Below, in pieces: positions 43,469 through 50,928 of a stretch of DNA of 64,000 nucleotides; position 1 is the stretch's first letter, and every line of letters begins with the position of its first letter. The notes under the pieces were generated by a model. It did no database searches. It was given only the letters and a program-made list of their open reading frames with translations, and was not told the origin of the DNA. The DNA is taken from positions 1 to 64,000 of the forward strand of contig CAYXTR010000024.1 of NCBI GenBank assembly GCA_964468185.1, in the 5' to 3' direction. The translations under genes were made by a program, and so were the position numbers. The stretch is from JANQFV01 sp964468185 (GTDB lineage: Bacteria > Planctomycetota > Phycisphaerae > UBA1845 > Fen-1342).

Positions 43469-44612
43469 GCGGCGGTCGGCTCGACGCGGCGACGAATCCT
43501 GCCGATCGACCCGCCTTCTTGATTTTCGTGCCGAGCGCCCCGATCTCGATGACGAGTGGCTCCGGACGCGTCTCGTTTGGGTGCTGCATCGTCACCAGGA
43601 AGTCATCGGCATCTTCGACCACGTCCTCACGGTAGTACGCAGCGGCTTGGCGGTGAGGCGGATCGGCGCCCTTCCGGTCGGCCTCACTTCCCTTCTGTGG
43701 AATCGGCATGCTGGTCGACACGACGATGCAGCCGGTCTGTCCGTAGTGCTCGAAGAGCCGCGCTACCTGCGGCTCGGGCTCGGACTTGTCGCCTTCCCGG
43801 TCCTTGCTGCTCAGCGAACGGTGGCTGCAGTGGTGCGGCAGCTTGAACAGGTCCCATCCCAGTCTGCTAGAGTTCTTCTTTGCCTCGGTCACATTCACGA
43901 TGTCAGTAAGAACCGAATGGTCCGCATCCGCCGCCAGGAAGACGCGCGTGCTGTGCCCATCGACGACGAACGTCACGTGCATCACGAGCGCGTCGCCGTT
44001 ACGATCCTCGACCTTGTGCTCGTCCTGACGCACCGCGAACGGGGAGTGGACAAAGAACTCGGCACCATCCTCTGCCAACGAGAACTCCGGCGCCAACTGG
44101 CCCGCATCCGTCACGAGATGCCGTCGTTCCTCGAAGTCGACGTCGTTCTTCTTGCACCATTCCCTGAGACGCTCCGGGCGTGAGAAGATCCGAATCCCCT
44201 TCTTGGCCCGGAAACGAGCGCGAGCCTCCCGTTGGATGGCCTTGGCCTCCGTGTCGGCGTCGCGGTTGAGTTGCTCGGTGATGACCGCGGCCGGCACCCA
44301 CAGGATATTCATCCTGATCCTCGGTTGTCCTTCCACCGGCTTCTGATACTCAGCGATGTGCTCGAAGAAGAGTAACTCCGTTGCGCCCACGTAGTGATCC
44401 CAGTCCAGGTGCGTGAACGCGACTACGTCGTAGGAGTCACGACCTGCCTTCCGGAGGTCATCCCGAAGCTCCGACGGGAGATCACAGCGCTGGTCCTCCT
44501 CATCCCCAGGGTCGCGGGTGTTGGCGTAGTCAAACAAGATCTTTTTGCTGTTGGCCAGGTCGATGCGAATGCAATCCGCATTTCCGATGGGGTAGAACGT
44601 TGCTGCCGGCAT
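43458..44612 (-). CDS. MBL-fold metallohydrolase of the E2-E1-JAB operon
   Basis: A ComEC-like or RNase Z-like metallo-beta-lactamase fold: FTHLDWDHYVGATELLF (HxDxDH, about 87-92), FLAADADHSVL and LPHHCSHRSL for the metal sites. Length 384. It starts with an ATG behind GGAG and is the first gene of the three-gene operon, overlapping the next by 11 bases. Substrate is unknown; possibilities include a nucleotide signal, a conjugate or lipid. The C-terminus is ...SRPPRAG, ending in Gly, the only gene of the operon that does so. Comparative surveys of prokaryotic ubiquitin-like systems mention MBL partners; I recall this from memory. Confidence 0.82.
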   Translation of the reverse strand: MPAATFYPIGNADCIRIDLANSKKILFDYANTRDPGDEEDQRCDLPSELRDDLRKAGRDSYDVVAFTHLDWDHYVGATELLFFEHIAEYQKPVEGQPRIRMNILWVPAAVITEQLNRDADTEAKAIQREARARFRAKKGIRIFSRPERLREWCKKNDVDFEERRHLVTDAGQLAPEFSLAEDGAEFFVHSPFAVRQDEHKVEDRNGDALVMHVTFVVDGHSTRVFLAADADHSVLTDIVNVTEAKKNSSRLGWDLFKLPHHCSHRSLSSKDREGDKSEPEPQVARLFEHYGQTGCIVVSTSMPIPQKGSEADRKGADPPHRQAAAYYREDVVEDADDFLVTMQHPNETRPEPLVIEIGALGTKIKKAGRSAGFVAASSRPPRAG

Positions 44613-44948
44613 GGCGACACTCCACCTATTGGCCTCCGGCCTGCCGGAAGCGCGGGTTTATGCGAGGGCCGGGCACTCCATCGCCCAGCCTGTCGCATAT
44701 TACCCAGCATCTTGTGTGCCACTCTGGCTCAGGCCACACTATATGGGTCATAAGTGCCTGTGCCTGGGGCGATTACGCTCAAGGGGCTGTGCTGTCCCGC
44801 GGCTTCAGGTTCGGTGTCAGTTTGGCAGGCCCCACCTCGGCTGCGGCAAGGATCAAGGTGAGATTGTGTTTTCCAGCGAGCAACCCACGCAAGGGTCAGG
44901 CGCGCGTTTCCTGTGCTCGTCGGCCGGCCGAGACTCGCGCGAGGCTGG
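44613..44948. other. Intergenic region between HTH gene and MBL operon
   Basis: It should hold the promoter of the MBL / E2-E1-JAB / 4TM operon. The segment is slightly more A+T-rich around 44695-44755 (CATATTACCC... ACTATATGGGTCATAA). The open frames on both strands are short, overlapping and without motifs, and I see no RNA gene or repeat. Confidence 0.45.
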
Positions 44949-45209
44949 CTACTCGAGTTTCTTGCGGAGCCTTCGATCAACAGTGATCGCCCGCTCGTGC
45001 TGTTTTCGGCAGTATTCGACGATGTAGCTCCAGAGCCAGCGGGGACGGCCGCCGGCGCTGAGGCAGGGCCGGGGCAGCTCGCCCCGCTCGACCATGCGGC
45101 GCACGGTGCGTGGACTCACTCCCAGCCGAAGAGCGACCTCTTCAAGACCGACGAACACGTCGCACGGACGGGGGTTGTCATCGGGTTGTGCCGGCTGCTC
45201 GGCCATCAT
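44949..45209 (-). CDS. Small HTH protein (excisionase/AlpA-MerR type)
   Basis: The 86-residue protein has the DNA-binding motif FVGLEEVALRLGVSPRTVRRMVERGELPRP, typical of the helix-turn-helix domain of recombination directionality factors and AlpA-like regulators (the ...VERGELPxP turn). The basic tail includes YCRKQHERAITVDRRLRKKLE. In an integrase-bearing island it most likely regulates excision or the primase operon. It follows the primase gene by 12 bases on the same strand. Confidence 0.8.
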   Translation of the reverse strand: MMAEQPAQPDDNPRPCDVFVGLEEVALRLGVSPRTVRRMVERGELPRPCLSAGGRPRWLWSYIVEYCRKQHERAITVDRRLRKKLE

Positions 45210-45221
45210 TGCTCTATCGAC

Positions 45222-45512
45222 CTACTGGGAAGACGCGGGGGCAGACTCGTTGGAGACTTCGGTACGGGCGTCGCGCAGCAGCAGGTACTCGTAGGCCTTG
45301 CCCAGCAGCAGGCGCAGACGCGGCAGGTCGTCAGCGAAGAACGAGCTACTGTCCCGCCAGGCGCCGTTGCTGGGATCGCGATAGCGTTTGTTGATCGTGA
45401 TGCTGTGCACGACGACCTTCCTGCCATCACGGTCCGCCTCGTTCTGCCAGATGGCCAGGCTCAGATTGCGGACGCGGAATTCCTGCACGGGACGATTCGG
45501 GGTGGTGGACAT
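45222..45512 (-). CDS. Nested small protein from in-frame internal start
   Basis: In frame within the primase gene, an ATG at 45512 is preceded by AAGGAG at an eight-base gap (GCCTCGCA), better than the primase's own start. The product, MSTTPNRPVQEFRVRNLSLA..., has 96 residues and resembles small accessory proteins of integrative elements (RNLSLAIWQNEAD, ITINKRYRD, DDLPRLRLLLGKAYEYLL). Either a separate gene has lost the stop codon before it and become fused, or both forms are made. Function unknown. Confidence 0.65.
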   Translation of the reverse strand: MSTTPNRPVQEFRVRNLSLAIWQNEADRDGRKVVVHSITINKRYRDPSNGAWRDSSSFFADDLPRLRLLLGKAYEYLLLRDARTEVSNESAPASSQ

Positions 45513-46583
45513 TGCGAGGCTCCTTGATTGCTGAGTCCGTGTTACAGCAGAGCTTGGGGCGGTTGCGTTCGACCGCAGGCTCTGCGTCAGGTAAACCGGG
45601 CAGTTGGTGTCGCAGAACGGGCGCACCGCTTCCGACTCGCACCCGTAGCTGCGGTAGTGCTTGCGGTAGGCGTCGCTGACTTGCGCGCGGACCTCGTCCG
45701 CAATGATGACGCGCTTGCCGTGGTGAGGCCGGTTCTTCGCTGACCACTGTCGAAGCAGCCCCTCCGCCAGGTCTTGCGGAACACCCGCGCGCCGCAGATG
45801 CACGGCGAGGCGGAAGCAGGCCACGCGCTGAAACTGTCGCACCCCCTCAGACAGCATGCGCTGCGCGCACGGTGGCAGGGCAAAGCCGGGGGCGATTTCG
45901 ATCGGCAGGTGGTTGCTGGGCGCTTCGGGTACAGCTGTCGCCGTCAGGTCGTTGGCGCTGATGATCTCATCCAGCCGTCCCTCACCGATCCGTTCAATCT
46001 GGTCGAGAAAGCTCCATTGATCGGCGAATGGGCGGTGCGGGTCGCGGCGCGGCACAAAAACCGTGCGGCCACGCTCTACGAGCGGATGGAAGAGCGGCGC
46101 GTTGATGAAGTTCCCGTACCGGCACTGTGCGCCCAATTGATCTTGCTTCGGGAACAGCTCCACATCCTGCTGGTCGATTTCCTCCAGAATGTGATTCAGG
46201 ACGCGGCGAGGCTTCCAGGCGGGCACGCCGTCGGTTGGCAGGAAGAACCAGACGTGGTGCCCCTTTGACTTGCTGCGCTCGATATAGCCGGAAAGCCCGT
46301 AGCTGCGCGCGTGATCGACGCAGTCCACGACCGGGTTCAGGTCCGGTGTGTCGAAATCGACGACAGCTGCCGCCGTGCGGTCACCGTCAAGCAGATAGAC
46401 GCCGTAGGGCTGCTGTCCGGCCAAGTGGGCGGCGAGTACGGCGTCGGTCACCGGCGCCTTTACCTGCCGGACGGCGCCGGTTTGCAGGTCGTAGGTGCCG
46501 AATACGTCGGCACGACCTTTGAACAGCGACCGGAACTGCGCGAGCTCGGACGCGCCACACGGGTTGGATCGAACTGCAGCCAT
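45222..46583 (-). CDS. Archaeo-eukaryotic-type (TOTE-like) primase with C-terminal extension
   Basis: Residues 1-200 are the TOTE-family primase core: YLLDGDRTAAAVVDFDTPD (Asp76, Asp78), YIERSKSKGHHVWFFLP (about 100-116), ELFPKQD and YGNFINAPLFHPLVERGRTVF. A helical/Cys-containing part follows (CESEAVRPFCDTNCPVYL). The frame runs on into a 96-residue C-terminal segment that has its own strong translation signal. Role: probably primes replication or repair of the mobile element; such primases also occur in conflict systems. Length 453. No visible ribosome binding site at the first ATG. Confidence 0.85.
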   Translation of the reverse strand: MAAVRSNPCGASELAQFRSLFKGRADVFGTYDLQTGAVRQVKAPVTDAVLAAHLAGQQPYGVYLLDGDRTAAAVVDFDTPDLNPVVDCVDHARSYGLSGYIERSKSKGHHVWFFLPTDGVPAWKPRRVLNHILEEIDQQDVELFPKQDQLGAQCRYGNFINAPLFHPLVERGRTVFVPRRDPHRPFADQWSFLDQIERIGEGRLDEIISANDLTATAVPEAPSNHLPIEIAPGFALPPCAQRMLSEGVRQFQRVACFRLAVHLRRAGVPQDLAEGLLRQWSAKNRPHHGKRVIIADEVRAQVSDAYRKHYRSYGCESEAVRPFCDTNCPVYLTQSLRSNATAPSSAVTRTQQSRSLAMSTTPNRPVQEFRVRNLSLAIWQNEADRDGRKVVVHSITINKRYRDPSNGAWRDSSSFFADDLPRLRLLLGKAYEYLLLRDARTEVSNESAPASSQ

Positions 46584-46696
46584 GACGTGCCATTAGCGGC
46601 CGCCGCCGGTCGGAAGTTTCACACTGCGACAGCGAACGCGTTACCTTTGGAGGGGTGTGAGCATTCAGGTACAGCGGCTGCGCCGCGCGCGGAATT

Positions 46697-47311
46697 TCAG
46701 CGAAAGTACGGTCGCTGGAGGATCTGGCGGAGCGGGCCGCCACCTTGGAGCAGCCCCATCACGGCCGCGGGCAGTCGCTGCAGCACGTGCGACACACTGG
46801 CCTGCGCGCCGGATGATTCGCCTTCTGCACACTGCAGCACAAAGTGGGCCAGGGCCAACCGTGTGCTAGGTGACAGTACGCTGAGCTCCCGGTGCACCAT
46901 GGCAGTCAGGAACCGCTGTTGCTGGTGCTGCTTGAGACCCTCGGCGAATCGTACCAGGACGGTCGAAATCCCGCTTTTAGGATCACCGGCCGCATCGAGC
47001 AGCGCCTCTCCGTACCCCCTGCCGCATGGCCCCTCGTAACAGGTGTCCAGGAGCAAAAGGGCCACGTCGCGGCGGCGCGGGTTTTGCTCGAGCACCGGCA
47101 AGCTGTCGCGGGACAACTCGGCCACGAAGTCGGCGACGACGGCGTGGAAAGCACGCGTCGAGAACGCCTGCCAACGGAATGTGAAGCGTCGGACGGCGCG
47201 GTCGATTGGGGCATCAACGGCAGCACGCACTCGATCGGGATTCGTGACGCGCAGCAGCCGCTCGTAGATGCGCCGCGCCGCCAGCGCATCAGGATCAGTC
47301 GAACGTGTCAT
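46697..47311 (-). CDS. Unknown helical protein coupled to the ATPase gene
   Basis: I do not recognise it. The 204-residue sequence looks mostly helical (RRIYERLLRVTNPDRV; AFHAVVADFVAELSRDS; LALAHFVLQCAEGES), without signal peptide or membrane helix. I chose the ATG at 47311 because it gives a 17-base overlap with the upstream ATPase gene; the open frame extends further inside that gene. It is probably a partner of the ATPase. Confidence 0.6.
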   Translation of the reverse strand: MTRSTDPDALAARRIYERLLRVTNPDRVRAAVDAPIDRAVRRFTFRWQAFSTRAFHAVVADFVAELSRDSLPVLEQNPRRRDVALLLLDTCYEGPCGRGYGEALLDAAGDPKSGISTVLVRFAEGLKQHQQQRFLTAMVHRELSVLSPSTRLALAHFVLQCAEGESSGAQASVSHVLQRLPAAVMGLLQGGGPLRQILQRPYFR

Positions 47312-49715
47312 ATTCGAACTCCGGCCGCCCGGCATATGGACTTCGCCGCACGGGGGTCCCCTTCGGGATCTGGCGCTGCAGTCGCAGCTGACTGGCGTCC
47401 ACGTAGTAGTCGGTAGACGCAGCCAGTACTCGGGCTCGAGCGGCAGGATCAACGACGGGGGCCGGTTCGGTCGTGGTAATGCGTAACAGTTCGTCGCCGA
47501 CGTGGGCGATGGCGGTGTAGGACGGCAGGTCGGCAATGGTCTCCCGACGCACGCGCTGCTTGAACTGCCGGTGATAGTAACCCGCGTCGTCCCAGCCAAC
47601 GCGAAATACGATCGTTGACCCGACACCCGTCAGGGCGTTCAGCCGTTCCTTCGGGTATTGACCCAGATGCTGATGGGCGAGCGTCAGGCTGGTGGCGAAT
47701 TTCCGGCCCTGCACCAGCAACTCGTCCACAGCGGACGTATCGAACAGGTAGGCCTCGTCGGCATGGACATGAAAAGGCTTGAGCCGATCGTCGATGGCTG
47801 TCGACCGACGCCCTACGGCGGCCAGGCGCAGGAGGGCCAACAGCAGGCTACCGAAGATCTTCTGCGAGTCCACGCTGAGACCGCTCAGGTCAGCGAGCAG
47901 CATTCCGCCAGAGGTCATGATGTGCATCAGGTCGATGCGGTTGTCCGGCTGGGTGAGCATGCTTCCGAGGGGCTCCTCGGAGAGCAGCTTGATGAGCTTG
48001 TGCTGGACCGGGGCGCGATCGGCAGCACGGTACTTTCCCAGATCGTGTTCCCAGAAACGTCGCAACAACGCGTTGTTGGAACGTTGCAGCACGGCTCGCT
48101 TCAGTCCGGCACAGCGCGGACCGTCCGCCAGCACCTCAGAAACGTCCGCGAACGTGCTGTCTGGGAGTAACGCCAATCCGTAAAGCGTGAGGCGGAGGAG
48201 ATACTCCAGTCGGTCTCCCCAGCCTTCGACAACGCGTTTGATCGCCGCCACGATGTCGGCCGCGACGCGGCCCGCCGCCTGTCGAGCGATACAGCGCAGG
48301 GGATTGAACAGCGGCACACGTTCAGGATCACTGAAGTCGAGCAGAATGGCCCGTTCCGCGTGCTCAACCGGCATGCGGGACAGGAGCCCCTCGATCAGCT
48401 GGCCGTGCGGGTCAATTACGGCGACGCCTTCTTCGGCAGCGCAATCCTGCAGGATCATGTGCTCCATGAGCGTGCTCTTGCCCTGGCCGGAGGTCCCGAC
48501 GATGTGGGTGTGCACGAAACGCTCCTTTTCGCGAATGCGGGTCTCACGCGCCTCGGCGCCAAGGCGAGTGGTGCCGATGGATACCCCACCGGTATCGTCC
48601 GCCTGCTGATGTCCGAGTGACTCGAGGCCGAGCGGCCGCGTTTGGCGCAGTGGGGATACGATCGGCTCAATTGGCGGCAGGTGCACAAGGCTGGTGAGTT
48701 CGGCAGCGTTGACGAGGAAGCCGTGCCGGTAGGTGACGCCGCGATTGAGCATCTGCGGAATCACATGACAGCCGGGGTGCTTGGCGTAGTCGTTCTCGGT
48801 AAGCCAGCGCAATTGACGTCCGCCGTGCTGCAATAGGCCGGCGAACGCCGCCACGTGGCCGATCCACGACCGGCTGTCGCTCGAGCCGGTCACGGCCACA
48901 CGCAACGCAGCAGCGAACATGGCGCGGTCACTGTCGGCCTTGACGTCGATATCGCGAGCCACCACGTTGCGGTCCGCCGAGGGCAGGTCCTGCGGAAACC
49001 GGCTCAACATGGCGCTTTCGCCAAGGCGCTTGGCGGCATACTCGAGGTCGTGCAGCGTTTCGATGTTGTGATGCCAGTCGTGATCGGGAGCCGTGGGCTG
49101 GAAGACCACTTGATAGATCCCCCGCAGGCCGCTCGGGACTTGTGCCAGGGCCGCCAGCACCGTCTTGAGCGGCGAGTCCGGGAGACCTCCCGGTCGCGTC
49201 AGACGGTGCCAGTAAGGCGGTGGCGGGAAGAAATCCAGCAGCGCGGCCGACGAATCAGTGCTCTCGCAGTCCGCAGCAGCTCGGTCCGGCGATGCCTGCA
49301 AGAACGACAGCGGGAAAGTCCCGGCAAACGTCGTCTCCAGGAGTGCCGTGTCCTCGGGGGCTAGGGCGACGCTGATTTCCATTTGCTCCGCATTGCCAGC
49401 CAACTGGAAGATCGCCGGTCCCCGCAACCGCGATAACTGCCGGACCCACATTTCGGCATGCCCCCATGGCAACGGCTGGCTTTCGTCGGCGAGCACGACG
49501 TACCACGACAGCCGGGCGGGGTCCGGGAGTGCGGTGCCGGAGTGGATTGGCTGGGCTGCGCCGCCGATCCGAACGTACGGGGGCTCGAGGCACACGGGTT
49601 CTGCGCCGCGCTCGGCAGAGCAACCCTTGGATGCCTCCATCGCAAGCTGCGCCTGCAGCGAAAGCCCCGTTGCTGGTGGCTGCAGGCGCCGGACGATCGC
49701 ATCGCTGACTGACAC
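47295..49715 (-). CDS. HerA/TraD-like DNA-translocating ATPase
   Basis: Long N-terminal region of about 390 residues, then an FtsK-HerA ATPase: Walker A VGTSGQGKSTLMEHM (about 407-416), Walker B-like AVIDPHGQLIEGL, and the conserved VHADEAYLFDTSAVDELLVQGRKFATSLTLAHQHLGQ (coupling-protein-like motif). This fits type IV coupling proteins or HerA-type pumps. I chose the GTG start at 49715, since AGGAG lies 6 bases before it; an alternative TTG start six codons earlier has none. Role inferred: DNA transfer or packaging of the element. No transfer pore genes are seen in the window. Confidence 0.85.
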   Translation of the reverse strand: MSVSDAIVRRLQPPATGLSLQAQLAMEASKGCSAERGAEPVCLEPPYVRIGGAAQPIHSGTALPDPARLSWYVVLADESQPLPWGHAEMWVRQLSRLRGPAIFQLAGNAEQMEISVALAPEDTALLETTFAGTFPLSFLQASPDRAAADCESTDSSAALLDFFPPPPYWHRLTRPGGLPDSPLKTVLAALAQVPSGLRGIYQVVFQPTAPDHDWHHNIETLHDLEYAAKRLGESAMLSRFPQDLPSADRNVVARDIDVKADSDRAMFAAALRVAVTGSSDSRSWIGHVAAFAGLLQHGGRQLRWLTENDYAKHPGCHVIPQMLNRGVTYRHGFLVNAAELTSLVHLPPIEPIVSPLRQTRPLGLESLGHQQADDTGGVSIGTTRLGAEARETRIREKERFVHTHIVGTSGQGKSTLMEHMILQDCAAEEGVAVIDPHGQLIEGLLSRMPVEHAERAILLDFSDPERVPLFNPLRCIARQAAGRVAADIVAAIKRVVEGWGDRLEYLLRLTLYGLALLPDSTFADVSEVLADGPRCAGLKRAVLQRSNNALLRRFWEHDLGKYRAADRAPVQHKLIKLLSEEPLGSMLTQPDNRIDLMHIMTSGGMLLADLSGLSVDSQKIFGSLLLALLRLAAVGRRSTAIDDRLKPFHVHADEAYLFDTSAVDELLVQGRKFATSLTLAHQHLGQYPKERLNALTGVGSTIVFRVGWDDAGYYHRQFKQRVRRETIADLPSYTAIAHVGDELLRITTTEPAPVVDPAARARVLAASTDYYVDASQLRLQRQIPKGTPVRRSPYAGRPEFEYDTFD

Positions 49716-49767
49716 ATGACTCTCCTGCGGCAATCCCCCGAAGAGCGGCTGCGCGGGAGGGTGGATT

Positions 49768-50340
49768 TCAGCTCAGCGGCAGCTTCTGGAGCTCCTCGAT
49801 GATCTCGGGGTACTGGGCCAGCAGCCGCGGTAGACTCGCTTCGCCGGGGGGATAAAGTCGCGCTCCCGGGGGCAGCGTGTGGTTCACGTGCAACCGCAAG
49901 TGACGCTCGACGAGCTGTTTCTCGGCGGGCTCGAGCGTTTGCAGGTAGCGTGTGACATAGCTTTTGATGAGCTCACGGCCCACATGACGAACATGGTCGG
50001 CGACGTATTTCTGAAGAACGCCACGCATACCGCCCGAAGTGCCTTTTGCGATGATCCGCTCCGCCGTGACGGGGCCATTGGAGCCGTAGATCCGTTTGAG
50101 CCGTCGAACAGCGACTCGCTCCCAGAAATTGCGCTCATCAATCGGGAACGGCCGCCAGGCGCCCGTCGGGGACGCCTGCAGCTGGTGCTCCAGTCGCGCA
50201 AGTTGCAGGAGCAACTCCGATCCGCGTGGGCGCAGGTTCCGGAGGTCGAAGTTCGCCAGCGCGGCCTGAGCGCGCCGTTCGATCCGGTCAGCAAGCTGCT
50301 GTGGACGCAATTCCGCAAGTAGTTCGGTAACGGGCCGCAT
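49768..50340 (-). CDS. Unknown protein of the ATPase module
   Basis: Not recognised. The 190-residue basic, helical protein has no signal peptide or membrane segment. Its start overlaps the preceding gene's stop by one base (TGATG), and it lies about 50 bases before the ATPase start, so it belongs to the same operon. It contains FPIDERNFWERVAVRRLKRIYG, a basic stretch that could bind DNA. Confidence 0.65.
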   Translation of the reverse strand: MRPVTELLAELRPQQLADRIERRAQAALANFDLRNLRPRGSELLLQLARLEHQLQASPTGAWRPFPIDERNFWERVAVRRLKRIYGSNGPVTAERIIAKGTSGGMRGVLQKYVADHVRHVGRELIKSYVTRYLQTLEPAEKQLVERHLRLHVNHTLPPGARLYPPGEASLPRLLAQYPEIIEELQKLPLS

Positions 50341-50918
50341 CAGATGCCGCGCAAGCGGGTATTGATGCGGTTAACCGCTTCGAGGTAGTCGCTCATAACC
50401 TCCTTCCAGTTCTTCGCAAATTGTTCGGGCGGCGCTTCACGCAGGTCCGGCGGCAGGTGCCGATTACTACCAAGGAACTCCCGCATGAAATTGACCTGCT
50501 CAGCCCAGGAGTCGAACGCGACGGTTTCGTCCATTCGCGCTTCAACGTGGTTGGTCGTTGCACGATCGCGGAGCCCGTCCGCGATCACGTCAAGAACGCC
50601 TGCCAACCCACCATTGAGGCCACTCTTGGCGTCTGCATATGCGTTGTTGAACGAGAGGCTCTTGCGCCGGTAGGCGGCCTGGATCAGCCTTCGAGCTTCT
50701 ACGAGGGCATCCGCGAGACTGATCCTCCCACCGTGCGATACGCACGTGGTGTAGTGGTAGGCGTAGTAGTCCGCGATCACACGCTCGAACTCGCGGCCGC
50801 TCGAAACGGTGTTCTTGCGCAACGTGTAACGCTGCCGTGCTTCATCGTGCGGTAACGCCACCTCCCGGGCGACACGCTCCTGATCGAGCACGCTGGCGAG
50901 ATGTTCGAATGCGTTCAT
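50340..50918 (-). CDS. Unknown protein of the ATPase module
   Basis: Not recognised. 192 residues, soluble, helical, with SGREFERVIADYYAYHYTTC and SLADALVEARRLIQAAYRR. The ATG at 50918 is preceded by TAGGAG at good spacing; the frame is open further upstream without support. The stop is coupled to the next gene, and the upstream Lon-like gene ends 10 bases before its start, so all are one operon. Confidence 0.65.
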   Translation of the reverse strand: MNAFEHLASVLDQERVAREVALPHDEARQRYTLRKNTVSSGREFERVIADYYAYHYTTCVSHGGRISLADALVEARRLIQAAYRRKSLSFNNAYADAKSGLNGGLAGVLDVIADGLRDRATTNHVEARMDETVAFDSWAEQVNFMREFLGSNRHLPPDLREAPPEQFAKNWKEVMSDYLEAVNRINTRLRGI

Positions 50919-50928
50919 AGTATGGCTC

